Counted from the first letter of the stretch, positions 23,301 to 33,834 are shown. The stretch: 64,000 bases of DNA from Diplosphaera chodatii (GCA_032358165.1 JAALGY010000017.1:1-64000); one strand, 5' to 3'. A program made the numbers and translations. Notes: a model not told the origin generated them from the sequence alone.

Positions 23301-23560
23301 GGGCAATGCACTGTAGCTGCAGCATGCATCCACCATGATGACGGCTTGCACTGGACTGGTGCTCACAAGCCCAGCAAACATACGCTGCCACAGAGCCCAT
23401 CGCCCTTATAGTGAGCAGTTGTGCAGTACACTGCTGTGCTTTACACCTTGGACCATACCTGCTGGCAGTGGGCCAGCGCCGCCTCGCTCGTGAGGCGGTG
23501 CCCATGTTGTGCAGCAGCCCAAAGCACATGAAGGTCAACGTGTGTGATGGCACGCCGCAC
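11378..23560 (-). CDS. WDR11: WDR11-like WD-repeat protein, interrupted by a retroelement in an intron
   Basis: WDR11 is a large beta-propeller and alpha-solenoid protein acting in Golgi/endosome vesicle tethering. Exon pieces in order (minus strand): 23560-23459; about 23325-23075; about 22870-22690 ([19 protein letters not shown], the strongest propeller match); about 22560-22430 ([17 protein letters not shown]); about 22150-22020; about 21770-21590; about 21415-21285 (GDAEGDILF); about 21160-21055 ([14 protein letters not shown]); about 20935-20755 ([19 protein letters not shown]); about 20630-20455; about 20190-20040; about 19985-19690; about 19560-19430; about 19260-19112; about 19030-18891 ([20 protein letters not shown]). 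On the far side of the retroelement come about 12751-12636 ([19 protein letters not shown]), about 12490-12140 ([14 protein letters not shown]), about 12040-11950 ([15 protein letters not shown]), about 11885-11700 ([18 protein letters not shown]) and 11650-11378 ([16 protein letters not shown], then stop). The C-terminal half follows WDR11 order closely. The first part of the N-terminal propeller was not found. Some internal exon edges are approximate. Confidence 0.82.
12813..13038 (-). repeat. 3' LTR of the retrotransposon
   Basis: 226 bp, identical to the other LTR. The ends form a short inverted repeat (TGTTGT...ACAACA). Inside are a 22-bp direct duplication (two blocks of TGCCACAGGGCAGGTCAGAT) and a palindrome GGTTGCCAAGCAACC. 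It carries inverted repeats built on GTGTG/CACAC that could form RNA hairpins. Confidence 0.97.
13039..13052 (-). other. Polypurine tract
   Basis: Directly upstream of the 3' LTR the sense strand reads AGTGGGGGTGAT, a purine-rich run in the place expected for the plus-strand primer of an LTR retroelement. Confidence 0.75.
13107..15296 (-). pseudogene. pol: Retrotransposon Pol, part 2: RNase H, integrase, chromodomain
   Basis: The frame begins in an odd junction sequence and enters RNase H at [19 protein letters not shown], followed by [12 protein letters not shown]. The integrase zinc domain shows H and H in [14 protein letters not shown] and its surroundings and C..C in [10 protein letters not shown]. 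The DDE core shows [39 protein letters not shown] and [20 protein letters not shown]. Near the C-terminus the chromodomain reads [20 protein letters not shown], which in this family targets integration to particular chromatin. Residues ahead of IGAVLLQD that should form the first RNase H strand are absent, so this part is 5'-truncated relative to the family. Confidence 0.9.
15226..17283 (-). pseudogene. pol: Retrotransposon Pol, part 1: protease and reverse transcriptase
   Basis: The protease carries the aspartic motif [13 protein letters not shown] around residue 185. The reverse transcriptase follows with [67 protein letters not shown] and the catalytic [10 protein letters not shown] near residue 550, then the thumb region ending [11 protein letters not shown]. 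After this the frame leaves homology and stops within about 22 codons. The connection segment and the start of RNase H (normally with the TDAS motif) are missing, and RNase H resumes in another frame in the following open frame. The catalytic residues seen are intact, so the damage appears limited to this junction. Confidence 0.9.
15268..15295 (+). repeat. 28-bp inverted copy of the LTR terminus inside pol
   Basis: The sense (minus) strand here matches, over 28 of 28 bases, the plus-strand sequence of the LTR edge at 12813-12840 and 18634-18661. Relative to the element it is therefore inverted. It lies exactly at the junction where roughly 40-45 residues of the reverse transcriptase to RNase H connection are missing and the reading frame shifts. 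Confidence 0.9.
17329..18588 (-). CDS. gag: Retrotransposon Gag with CCHC-like zinc knuckle
   Basis: The structural protein that packages the element's RNA. The open frame continues upstream into the LTR; the ATG at 18588 ([13 protein letters not shown]) is the first after the primer-binding site and gives about 419 residues. A heptad-like stretch follows ([20 protein letters not shown]), then a retrotransposon-gag type core ([44 protein letters not shown]). A basic region and a zinc knuckle [15 protein letters not shown] come near the C-terminus. The knuckle is CX2CX3HX4C, one residue shorter than the usual CX2CX4HX4C. Gag ends at its own stop, about 45 bp before the next open frame (pol), so pol is expressed separately or by frameshift or reinitiation. 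Confidence 0.9.
   Translation of the reverse strand: MVTRAHTHFESGGSGDNPKEHNAEAAASSGGAELSGGVENMQLGDQPPADRPLGAVSVLQQKNLSLEDQVRQLTAAAGQLKADLIKLSEENQDLRNHGKSADPPVVVPDAHDVAAPVVGRVGPAETVQLSSRGGKLATPERFSGERDNKRIDGWLMLVKAHLHHSGVRRDAWATAAAGMLVDAAAQHFPDLSRGMDLETMSWEEFSALMIRAYGRNDREPRARAHLDALRQTGSVQEYTRRFRELLACITDQPPSKGDIIHRWLAGLSDGMRDRCFSQPDGNPWDNVDDVTSFGVRQEVALEMSRRSNRVSGHAAVSKPTTGPSAGPAAGPSANGNARHKRKVVNGDANSSPAKKTKLTPFGTTRDTHDKRQRAGECFFCGGKHLLIECPHRADGEAGKASPAGNVPLKPINFTLGAKK
18619..18631 (-). other. Primer-binding site (initiator Met tRNA type)
   Basis: Two bases inside the 5' LTR the sense strand reads TGGTCTCAGAGCC. It differs at one position from TGGTATCAGAGCC, the usual complement of the 3' end of initiator methionine tRNA used by many plant LTR elements to start minus-strand synthesis. 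Confidence 0.8.
18634..18859 (-). repeat. 5' LTR of the retrotransposon
   Basis: 226 bp, identical to 12813-13038. As the upstream LTR in the sense direction it should carry the element's promoter and RNA start; no clear TATA box was identified by eye. Confidence 0.97.
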
Positions 23561-23810
23561 CTGCAGCAGCAGACTCGACCACTCAGCAGCAGAGACAGCA
23601 TGAGAACCGTCCCGGCCTGTGCATATGGATGCCATAGCACCACCATGGACCCGGTACGATCAGGCAACCATGATGTGGCACATCAGTGCCGTGACACCTT
23701 GGTGCATGAGCCTGTGAATTTAACCACAGCAAGGGGCGGGTTCGTCAGCGAACAACAGGCGCACGCTGGAAGTCATGGCATGAGGTTGGGGCCACCCAAA
23801 GTGGGGACTC
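23561..23810. other. Spacer between WDR11-like exons and unknown gene copy 2
   Basis: No exon with WDR11 N-terminal similarity could be found here, although the gene should have several hundred more residues upstream. Most of the spacer is low-information sequence. Confidence 0.4.
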
Positions 23811-25558
23811 AGCGCATCATGAAGAGTTGCGCCAAGGCGTTGGCGAAACTTTTGACAGCTGTGTCATCTCCACCGAGTGCGCGCAGCATGGTGACCAGGA
23901 AGATGTCAAAGCCGGGATAGATTGTCCAAGAATCCTGTGACCAGACGAGCGTCGGACGATGTCAGGAGGCTTTGATGAATGCGCTTATACTCGTTGCATG
24001 AACTTGCGTGTGCCTCGACGGTCTCTCATCACACAAGGTGCCTCGCAGGCGCCCCAACAAACACAGCTTGCAAGCACCCACCTCGGCCGGAAGCTGTGCA
24101 CGTCCTTCCACACCGCCTGGACGGCAGGACAGTCAACACATCACACCCAGGTGTCCTGTTGGTCGTGCACACATGGATTGCCACGGCTGCACTTGCCACG
24201 AGATCAAGCATGAGCCGCCCACCGAGTGCAGGTGTGTGGCCAGGAGCCGCCACCAGTCCGGGAAGAGGAGCGGCAGCGCCCGGCGGCGGTGGCACAGCGC
24301 CCGCCGTCGCGAGCGCACTCAACTGGCTGCCCTGCAAGCCGCCCATCGAGCCGGCAGGCGCCGCACCGACGCCAGTCTGCAACCCGACAGCGGCCTGCGG
24401 CTCAGGAAAAGCCACGTCCATGAGGGTGTGTGTGCATCATGTCCCTGGTATTGTAGGCCTATGCACGCATGGGGAGGAAGCATCATGCACACCTGCCAAG
24501 CGGCGCCCTGAGTGGCACTGGCGGCCGACACTACCAAACGTTTGGCGACCACTCTCACTTGGGAACAGCAGCCCACAATGCACTGCGGCAGCATTACATT
24601 TGAAGGAAGCAACAGGCTGGCTCCCCACCTGCAGGGGCCCTGGCTGCATGTACCGGCAGGGGGAGCTGTCTAACTGCAGGGCGCTCGGCGCACTTGCCGG
24701 CAGGGGGAGCTGTCTAACTGCGGGGGCGCCGGGCGCAACTGCCGGCAGGGGCAAGAGGGCGCTGCGTGCCGTGCGCGGGCTGCTGCAGTGGGCCGTGGGC
24801 GGCGGGGAGCCGGGCGGGGGCTGGGATGTTGCGCTGCTGCGGCGCTGCGACGGGCTGGGGCACGTGAGCCCCGGCGGCGGGGCGGCCAAGAGGCAGGGCG
24901 AGGGCGGGGGTGCTGCGCTGCGGCGGGCTGGGGCCCCTGAGATTCGGCCGCCGCTGCCAGGGCCGCAAGCTTGCGGCGCTTGGTGGGACGGCCCTGGGGG
25001 CCGCTGGGGGCCTTGGGTGCCTTGGCAGGAGGGCGCCTGGCGGCCTTGCGCCGGTTGATGGGCCGAGAGGAGGCCTGCTGCACCGCCTCTGTCCCGACTG
25101 GCAGTTCCACCGCTCCGGGGGATGCTGCGGCCCAGTGGTCAGCTTGCTGCGGTGCGGCGGGTGCTGCCGCCGCTGTCAGCTCGCTGCTGGTGCGGGATGG
25201 CGCCTGGTTCAGGGTGACACCTGCAGCAGAACCGAAATTGCTCGACTGAATGGACCATTCCCAAAACCGGCACATCAGCAAGGCGCGCAGCCCGGGCTTC
25301 GCCGTGCGCTGGAGTTGTTACCCGCCGCCACACCGCCTTTGCATTCCGAAGATATGGATGCAAGCACAGTGCAAAGGGCTGCTCACCAGGTACTGTGGCG
25401 TGCTCTGGGTCGGGCACTGCAGCGATGTTGGAGCATGGAGCCCCGACTGGAGTGACAGTGCCGACGGAAGCGGTTTGTGCTGGATCGGGCTGCACTTGCG
25501 GTGCCGGGGCAGTCAGGTCTTCAGGGGATGTGTTACATGGACCGGCAGTCTGCGCCAT
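23811..25558 (-). CDS. Unknown-function gene, copy 2 (possibly decayed)
   Basis: Paralogue of the gene at 4714-6621, same orientation. The likely start is the ATG at 25558 (MAQTAGPCNTSPEDLTAPAP), with a donor near 25388. A long exon at about 25230-24680 encodes an Ala/Pro/Arg-rich region with INRRKAARRPPAK and RPTKRRKLAALAAAAESQ, matching the basic motif of copy 1. An exon near 24350-24230 (SQLSALATAGAVPPPPG) matches copy 1 at protein and DNA level. Another piece reads VWKDVHSFRPRW. The 3' end at about 23970-23811 reads HQSLLTSSDARLVTGFLDNL in one frame and FDIFLVTMLRALGG then DDTAVKSFANALAQLF in the next, consistent with a one-base frameshift or an unrecognised splice. The hydrophobic MPKSVLNSLF block of copy 1 was not found here, so this copy may be partial. 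Confidence 0.45.
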
Positions 25559-26006
25559 GGATGCGATGCGCTACAGCAGCGCCGCCAGCTGAAGGTGCGT
25601 GCCGTCACGGGTTGTGCTATGCCTGGTGATATACTGCCACACTATAGACTGCTGCAAAAGCCTCACATCGCCTGCGTCCTACTGTGCGGCACTCATTCGC
25701 TTGCTGAATGGGTCGACATCGACCTAGCAGTATCTCAACCCCCAAAACCAGTGCGGTGGGTGTTGACAGCTTCGGCAAGGCAGCTTGGCATCGACGGTCG
25801 TGATGTGTGGTGAAAGTGCAAAGTGGAGTTGGACATCATCCACCGTGCCACCACGTAGATCTGCTGTAGGTCTTCCGACAGTCTGGCCAGAGCATGCCAA
25901 GCTGTGTGGCACCATGCTAGTATGACATTTGCGGTTGACACACAAAGGCACCAGAGAGCTGTGTCTTGCGCAGAGGCCAGTGTGCAACACCTCTGGGAGC
26001 TGCAAC
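25559..26006. promoter_or_regulatory. Divergent intergenic region
   Basis: 448 bp between two divergent genes, so it should hold both promoters. No TATA box or other motif can be pointed to with confidence. Confidence 0.4.
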
Positions 26007-28139
26007 ATGACAGCAGAGTCTGCGGCCGCGACCGCTGCGCTGCCGCCGCGCGGAGGGTCGGAAGACGCTGCGCTCGGCGCGCTGCTGGGGTGCCTGGTGG
26101 GGGACGCAGCAGGTAATCTGCACTGCGGAATGGGAGGTCTAGTGCGGCTTTTGCCGCCGCCGCACCAGCAGCAACCAGCTACCACACTTGCGGCACCCGT
26201 TGACGCCGTGCTCGGTGCAGCATCATCATTGGCAATCAGCACCTGACATGTATGATGCAGTCATGCCGCGTACACATGGTACATCGTGGTCACAGGCGCG
26301 GTCCTGGAGTTCCAGCAAGATGTGTCAGCGGGCGAGGTGTGCTGCGCCTCTCCATGCTTCGAGCAACTGCTGCTGCTGGCACATACACGTGCTGGGCATA
26401 GGTGCCCTGTGATGTGAAGTCGTCAAACGTTCTGTAGCATCCTACACCTGCCGCATGTTGCAGGTGCGGCATGCGCTGACATTTCCCGGCGGCGGCACCC
26501 ACAGCGTGGGCCCCGGGCAGGTCACCGATGACAGCGAGCTGGCGCTGTGCCTGGCGCGCGGGCTGGTCACCGCACAGCCACCAGACTTTCCAGCAGCCGC
26601 GGTGGCAGCGCAGTATGCGGCCTGGCTGGCAGACCCGCTGGGCCCTTTTGACATTGGTGACTGCCAATGGCTGTTCACACTTCGATGCTGTCAATGTGCA
26701 GGGTCTAACAGCATTGGGCAAGCCTAGTGCAGCATCATGCCTGCTGAAACGCCCTCCTGCTGTATACATGCACCGTCTCTGCACCTGCCTGCAGGCAACA
26801 CCACGATGAACGCGTTCCAGCCAGGCGCTGCGGTCCTGGAGCGGGGCGATGGCGACGCAGCAGTCGCCCAAGCCATTGAAGCAGCCGCTGCAAAGGTACA
26901 ACGTTGAGTCATCAAAGGGCTTGTATTGCAGATGTGAAGACCGCTGCAGGCCACACTCCTAACATGTCACTGCAACCATGCAGCGCAACCAGGAGTCCAA
27001 GTCGAACGGCTGCCTGATGCGGTGCGCGCCGTTGGCGGTGTGGGGCCACCGCCTTGACGCGCAGCAGCTGGCGGCGGCCGCGCAGGCAGACTGCCGGCTG
27101 ACCAACCCAAACCAGGCCTGCCAGGTGCTTGTTTTGCAAGCAGCGCTATGTGACAGCTTGCAGACCATATAGCTCACTTCGCACAAAATGCGAAGCCAAC
27201 CAGCACAGGCAACTGCTTGTTCAACCTGCAAAACGTGAACCTTGGTTGCAGGATGCGTGCGCTGCGTACGTGATCGCACTGGCAGCTCTGGTCGCCAGGC
27301 CACGGAACGCTGCTGGAGCAATCGCTGCCGCAGACGCCTGGATCCGGTCGCACGCCTGCGAGGAGGTGCGCGGCTGGCAGCGGGAGTCCAGGGAGCCGGG
27401 CGCAGGGCCAGCCTGCACCTCGCAGATCGGTTTCGTGCGCTGGGGGTGGGTGCACGCGTTCAGGTGAACGAAACTGGGAGTGGCCGTGCACCTTCTGGAG
27501 CACTGATAGCAGTGCTTCGGTTGCTGATGCTGGCTGATTGCCCCTCAGCTGTGCCAGCATCTGCTGCAGCGGACGCTGCAAAATTGCAGCAGACATTGAT
27601 CTTACGGGGCATTTGCGCATCCACAACATCTGCTGTCCCACCAGATTCCAGTACGGTTTTACACACAGTCGCTGCCTATGCTCAGCCACCGCAGCCTGAC
27701 ATAACGGTGGTGTGTCCACACAGGCTGCTGCGGCGAGAGTGCGGCTTTGAGGGCGCCATCGAGTCCATCCTGCTGCATGGGGGCGACACTGACACCAACG
27801 CAGGTAAAGATTGCCGGAAGCACTCATTTGGAAAGTTCTGCCTCTGCGGTGCTGGTTGCTATAGTACGCTGCGACCAAGCACAGCAGGTTGCTACCGTAG
27901 ATCTGTTGAGTGACTCATGCCCTGCCGTCGCAGCCATAGTGGGCGCCATGATCGGGGCGCTGCACGGCACGCACGGCATCCCAGCCGCCTGGCGCACAGC
28001 GGTGCTGGGCAGCACCAGCCACACCGGCGGCGGCGGCGGCATCAGGCGGCCGCAGTGGCTCGCGCCAGGGCAGGTGCCGGGCCTCGTCGAGCAGCTCATG
28101 ACACTAGCCCAGCAGCCGCCAGCGCTGCCGGCAGCTTAG
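26007..28139 (+). CDS. ADP-ribosylglycohydrolase family protein (DraG/ARH type)
   Basis: Predicted to remove ADP-ribose from proteins or related substrates using a two-magnesium centre. Seven exons: 26007-26112, 26438-26656, 26795-26895, 26984-27124, 27252-27463, 27724-27803 and 27934-28139. Phases agree throughout and give 354 aa. Motifs in family order: ALGALLGCLVGDAA at the N-terminus; PGQVTDDSELALCLARGL (TDDS binds metal); SKSNGCLMRCAPLAVWG; ILLHGGDTDTNAAIVGAMIG (the second metal site, DTD). The length fits the family. The exon 1 to exon 2 join replaces the Gly usual after GDAA; reading through the first donor instead would give GDAAG but then diverge from the family, so the second exon start is the least certain. 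Physiological substrate unknown. Confidence 0.9.
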
Positions 28140-28511
28140 TTACTGGCAGTTTGTAGAACCATCGTATGTAGCAGTATCAGGTTGGCCTCAGGTTGTGACC
28201 CGCAACGTAATCTCGGTGCTGATGTCTGGGTGACGTTGGCAATGTCTGTGTGCGCAATCGGTTGCCTGTCTGTACCTTGCCAGACATGGGTTTGTATCCT
28301 TTGCTTCGGTTCTGTTTTGCAATTGTGTGGATGCTGGAGGTCTGCTTCCCCTGCCATGAACATGTACCTGGCAGGCTGCCTAAAGTGTCAGGGGCCATTT
28401 CGTAGTCGTGTTGACTGTTCTTCTTCGAGGTCACGCTCTCCAGCAGCACGTAGAGGACATGTTAAATCCAGTCTGGTGTACACCATGTGACGACAGCGAG
28501 GAGCATGGGGG
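28140..28511. other. Convergent intergenic region
   Basis: The 3' ends of the ADP-ribosylglycohydrolase (plus) and the Tic22-like gene (minus) face each other here. Probably overlapping or adjacent 3' UTRs; no structured element seen. Confidence 0.5.
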
Positions 28512-31500
28512 TCATCCAGTGCAACAGAGCACGTTGCCATCCGCTAGCGCTACAAACGGCATTTTGATCTTGCGGCCGCTGGGCAGCTGCAGCTGCGCCG
28601 TCGACTGCGTGCTGTCGGGGTTGCCTTCCCCGATCAGGATGATGCCGCAGTTGGGGACCGCCGAGCCCGTGAGGACCTCGTCATCCACCGCCACGTTTGC
28701 AAACGCCTGCGTGACATGACGCGTCGCAGGGTCACACCAGAGGCTCGCTCAGGCAGGCTGCGAGCCCACCAACAGCGGCACACCGCCAGTGGCAGTAGCA
28801 CAGCACGGGCACCTTGTCACAGTTGATCCGAAGGGTCACGGCGCTGGGTGCGCCGCGATGCGTGAGGTCGCTGGCTGGCGTGGCCTGAGCCGTGCCGAAC
28901 TCGAAAGGCAGCGTGTTGCACTTGCCCTGCGCAGGGTGCATCGAGGGGTTGCCCCAGACACAGCATCACCAAGTCTGCACGGCAGCGCGTGCTGCGAACC
29001 TCGTGCATGAGCCACACCTGCTGCTGCAGCTCGATGGCGACCTTTGTCGCGCCGTTGGCGATTGCAGTCACGCCCTCCTTTAGGCCGCTCAGGTCTGCCT
29101 GTGTCCAGGGCGGCAGCCCCGAATCACCACCTGCACAGCAGCAGGCGCTTACCTGTGGTCAACAACCGATAGGATGACATAGCACGCTCCGGATCGCCTG
29201 ACCGGCATCAGCACCTTCGCACGGATCAGCAGATGCAATTGCCCACCTGCTTGCTGCTGGTTGTTGCACCGGCCGCAGGCGGCGACATACTCGTGCAGGG
29301 CATGCGGCAAGACAGCAGGCCGCCGCCTGTGCCCCGCCAGCTTGGCGTCTGCAGCCATGAGAACGGTGGCATTCAACTGCTGGCTGCGCTGTTGCTAGCC
29401 CGAATCCCCCCAGCAGTGACGAACCAGCTGCGTTCGCACATGAGCAAGCATGCGACCGCTGCAGCCTAACTGAAGCTACTCGCAATGCTGCCACTAAGCC
29501 TGAGCCCCACCTATGTCCAGGCGCGAGGCGGCGCGGTCCACGGCGTTGGCGCCGCCCTCGACGGCGCGCGCCCACAGCGACCACGTGCCCACCATGACGC
29601 GGGAGATGGTGGCGCCCACCCCGCTCTGCTCCCTGCCGCCGCCGCCGCCGCTGCTGCGTCTGGGCCCCTCACCCAGCTCCTGCACAATCGTTGCATGAAT
29701 GACAGGGTATGAATGACACCCTGTATACTCTGCTGGTCACGCAATAGTATTCGCTGGATCCCAGGGCCTGTGGAGTTCCAGGTCTCAACACGAAGTTCAA
29801 CACCCAGCTCCTGCTCTACTGCTGCAGTTCTGGTGTTCTGCTCATCAGCATGACACCGACAAACAGGCCTCTGCCTGCTGCACACGGGCGCAGCTGGCAG
29901 GCGCGAGCGCCTCCTCCCTAACGCACCTGCAGGAACTCGTCGACCTCGGGCACATCCTCGCCCTCCTGGCCGCGCTGTCGCCCAGCAACATTGCCGCCAT
30001 AAAGCCCTGCACGCAACATTAGCCATCAGACCAAAGCTGCTTGCTATGCTGCAATGCCAGCTGCCTGCTGCAAACTGCAGGCAGTGGGCACCTGTGACGT
30101 GCGCTGCAACTGTCTCTGTGGCCACGCGGAACACCCGGCGGTCATGCCGCCGCTGCCCGCGTAGCTGCACGGCCAGGACACAGGCTCAGCCCTGCCTGTA
30201 CGGCAAGCCTTGCCGAGGGTACCAGTTCCTCGTTGTGCAGGTGGAAAAACAAACCAGAAACGCAGCACCAGTTGTGTCCCGCTTGACAATGACCAGCTCC
30301 TGCTTTTTAACGAGTCTGCTGTGACGAGTGAAAGCATCTGTTGATCCAAGCATTCAGCATTGTTACCTGGTGCGTGATCAGCTCCTGCACGGCAGCGAAA
30401 GTGTCGTCCAGGCGCTGGCGGCTGAGGAACAGGGGCGTGAGGCGCACCTCGCCCCGCGGCGACGGCAGCGTCAGGTACACGCCCGGCACCGCAAACACAG
30501 GCACGCCCCTGCAACAAGATCAGCAAAAGGAACCTAGACATTTGACGCGCACTCGATGCTGCATGAGATAGACAGTCCTGGACATTCAGTGACAGCCTTT
30601 CGAGGCACAGGCGGCAGAAGCAGCACCTGTGGGCCTCTGCTGGGGGTTCCACAGCTCTGCCACTGCGCAGCCGCTGCGCATGCCGCACCTGCGGAGCGCG
30701 CAGCATGGCGAGACAGTGAGCGAGGGCATGAACCAGTGCACTGCCGCCGTGCAGACACAGCCGTGTACCTGAAGGGTGCTCGTACCTGCTGGGCATCGGG
30801 CTGCAGGAAGGCGTGGCCCGGATACTTGTCCAGCAGCACCAGGGCGTTGCCCCAGGGCATGGACCTGAGCCGCTTCGGCCACCGCTGCGGCGCCTCATCT
30901 GCTGCAGGCTGCATGCTGGTGCTGCCGCTGCTGCTGCCGCTGCCATCTTTCTCTGCGTGCCCGGGCATCCGCCGCCAGAACTTCCACCAGGGCGGGCTGG
31001 AGCTGCCGCCGCTGCTTCCTGCAGCCGCCGCTCGCTGCCGCCTGGCCGCCTCCGCGCCCCGCGCTGCGTCCCGCCGCGCCAGCACCAGCCGGCCCTCCAG
31101 CGCCAGTGCATCCAGGGTGGACAGGCTGCCTGCGCTCAGGAACAAGCCTTCACCACCACCGAGTGTACCTCACACTTACACCAGCATACATCTAACTGAT
31201 GCAAGAGAATGTGAACTCCATGCAGGCGAGTGCAGTGCAGAGAACACAGGGCGCAGGATAGGGGACAGTGGAGCCTGCCTGCGGGCGGCCAGCCGAACAC
31301 CCGGCCCGGGCGGTCGGACAGCGGCGGCAGGCCCGCGGCGGCGTGCTGCGAGGCGGCGCTGGTGTGCATGCGCACCTCCTCCTCGCACGTCGGGTCCGCC
31401 AGCTGCAGGTACGTCCGCGGCACCTGCAGCGCCTCTGCGACCGCCGCCGTCACGTCATTGGACGTCCTGCACTGCGGCAGCGACCTTCAGGAGCTCCGAA

Positions 31501-32288
31501 GTGTGCAGCGCAACCGCTTGACAGTCAGTATTGGTCACGAGCAGGATGCTGCATCGGCGCCACCAACACGGCAGCATCGAGTGCTGCAGGGTGCCTGCAG
31601 CAGCCGCTGCACAGCTGAGCCGGCTCACCTGTCTTCGACCAGGAACACGTCGCCGACCAGCAGGGTGGGCACGATGCCGACCTCCCGCCGGAGCGCCGCC
31701 TGGGCACGCCGAGCAGCGGCTTCACGCTGTGCCTGCAAGAATCAGAAGCGGTGTTGCATGCGCCTGCACCTGTGCCAGTTTCCCAATTTGATCATGCAAT
31801 CAGCAATTTGACCCAGCAGGATACGTCGTATCACCATTCAGTCTGTGCCGGCAACGGAAGACTGCACGAGGATCCAGAAGCATCTCGCTGTGCGTTTTCG
31901 GCTGCACCACGTGAACCCTTGAGGCAAGCTGTCAAGCTGTGGCGCACACCTTCCGCTTGAAGACGTGCAGGTCCTTCCACTCTGGGTCTGCGTCAGCATC
32001 ACTGCCGTCGCTGCTGCTGCTGGTGTCCACAACCACCGCCATTGGAGTTGGTGAGGATGGGCTCGCTGTATCTGCCGCTGTGTTTGGCTGCGACATCAAA
32101 GCATGCAGCTGGCTGGCACCGCCGTCCTCAGTGCGTGCCATCAGCGCCATTGCCGTGACGCCAGTGCTGCAGTGGGCTGCTGCCGCTGCTGGCCAGACTT
32201 GCACACCAAGCTTGTGCTGGCAACGCACCAGCATGCGCTGATGCGTGGATGCCGACTGCGCATCGTGGAGCTCGAAATCCAGCTGCAT
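28512..32288 (-). CDS. Putative plastid protein with Tic22-like segment
   Basis: Tic22 proteins help preproteins cross the chloroplast intermembrane space. Likely exons (minus): 32288-31950 from an ATG (MQLDFELHDAQSASTHQ); 31732-31629 (REVGIVPTLLVGDVFLVEDR); about 31470-31290 (AVAEALQVPRTYLQLADPTC); about 31135-30786 (STLDALALEGRLVLARRDAA, later NALVLLDKYPGHAFLQPD); about 30512-30369; about 29990-29925 (EDVPEVDEFLQ); about 29680-29512; about 29093-28995; about 28706-28512 (SGRKIKMPFVALADGN to a stop). The match rests on the exon near 30.4 kb: GVPVFAVPGVYLTLPSPRG then LTPLFLSRQRLDDTFAAVQ, which follows the GVPVF...P-F-F-S/R-K-x-D-L pattern of the C-terminal half of Tic22. Flanking exons are not recognised, and the region could be two genes. 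Some joins, especially near 31.3 and 29.2 kb, are unverified. Confidence 0.42.
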
Positions 32289-32715
32289 GGCAGCACCAAA
32301 TGTGTGTTGCGCTCACTGGCCAATGCGCTGCATGGATAGCAACCCTGGCAAAGCAACCCAGCTAGACCCAGCCTGAATGCTGCACACAGACGATGCAAAG
32401 CAGCGGGTGTGCAACTAGCAGTTTGAGAATGTAACAAGACATGCACTCTTGACTTGCAATGCCCACTGCCTGCCATGTCAGCATGCATGCTGATCTCAAC
32501 TGGCCTACTACCGGCTTTGCCAGCGCGGTGCACACATCTTCAACTGCACGTACAGCCAGGATATCTTCTGACACTCATCACCTGCAAAGTTGTGGCAGCT
32601 TACAGTTTGCTGTCGCATCTGCGCTGCTGTGTACGCCGCGAACCACCGCAGCCTCTGCATTTCGATCTGTTGCACCGGACTGACAGTCGCGGCGTGGCTT
32701 TGCAAAAGCGTTGCG
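32289..32715. promoter_or_regulatory. Divergent intergenic region
   Basis: 427 bp between the divergent Tic22-like and Utp16-like genes, presumably holding both promoters. No specific element identified. Confidence 0.4.
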
Positions 32716-33834
32716 ATGGTCAGCACGCGTCGCAAGCAGCAGCAGCCCGACCCAGTGCAGGCGTCGGAGTCGGATGACGACGCGCCGCCTGAGGAGCTTG
32801 GCGCCGCCGCCAGCAGGGTGGGCAGCCTGCATGCACATGCACGGCGACTGTCGCGCCCACTGCAGCCTGACTCGCATCGCGCTGCCAACTCCCCACACAT
32901 CACCACGCCGTCAGCATCGCCTGGATGGTCCGGGGCCGGCATGCAGCGTTTGCAGCTTCACAGTGTTTCAGATCGTGGCTGAACGCCATCTTTGCATGTC
33001 AGCTGTGACGTGCCACGCAGGCAGCAGAGGCACGGAGGCAGCACCATGTCGATGAGGCGGCGGCTGCCAGACAGACGCAGGGCACTGCGGCAGCGCAGCC
33101 GGCGCAGACGGCGCAGGAGTCTGAGCAGCCCGCAGCGCAGCCAGCACAGCATTCAGCCGTGGCACCTGACGCCGAGGACCATTTGCCTGACGATGTGGTG
33201 GCAGAGCTGCTGCAGCGGGAAAGGTGCACACCAGCCTAGGCGGTCTGGTGCTTTGCATATTTCTGTCCTACGGCCTGGCCCATGTGCCACATGCAAACGC
33301 TTGTGCCTTCGGCCGGTCTGGGCAGCCCAGTGTGACAGCACCTGCATCGTGACTGAAACGCGCATCGCATCACCGTTTGCTGCTTCTCTGCGCAGGGACG
33401 CAGCTGCAGCCGGGCCAGCCGTGGCAGCGCCACCTGCTGACGGTAGCCAGCAGCAGTCCAGAGGCCAAAAGCGGACCCTGCAGCGGCAGAAGCAGCGCGA
33501 GCGCCGCGTCGGCAATGTGACAGTGCGGGTGCTGGACGCCTCCGAGCCGCAGCCGCCATCAGGTGTACCGAGTGTGCAATGCGCCTGCTGTACCTGCTGG
33601 TGGACGCCTGAAGACGGTGTCTCTCTCAGTCACAGGCTCTGACCATGCATGCTGATCATCTGCAAGACTAGGCTGCAAGCTCAGTCCTCAAGTGTGTCGC
33701 AAACTGCAGAGAGGGCGCTGGCATTCAGGCAGCAGCAGGGCGGGCGTGTAAAGCGCTCGCATGACATGCTGTACCCGACACGAGCAGGGGGCAGCAAGCG
33801 ATCCTACTGTGGCCCAGCCATAGATTTTGTGTGA
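32716..33834 (+). CDS. Small basic protein resembling U3 snoRNA-associated Utp16
   Basis: Four exons, 32716-32817, 33021-33223, 33396-33562 and 33710-33834, have consistent phases and give 198 aa. The N-terminus is basic then acidic (MVSTRRKQQQPDPVQASESD, then DDAPPEEL). The middle is Ala/Gln-rich. The C-terminal half is basic with RTLQRQKQRERRVGNVTVRV, LDASEPQPPS and GGRVKRSHDMLYPTRAGGSK. The VTVRVL...RVKRS pattern resembles the U3_snoRNA_assoc (Utp16/Bud21) family of small-subunit processome proteins, expected in the nucleolus. The match is short and from memory of the family pattern, so the function is tentative while the gene structure is well supported. Its neighbour downstream, GNL2, is also a ribosome-assembly factor. 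Confidence 0.7.

Noticed and set aside
26113..26246. Extension of ADP-ribosylglycohydrolase exon 1 through its donor (105-codon frame)
   Set aside because: It would keep GDAAG but then runs into sequence unlike the family and a stop, whereas the spliced form reaches the TDDS motif in frame.
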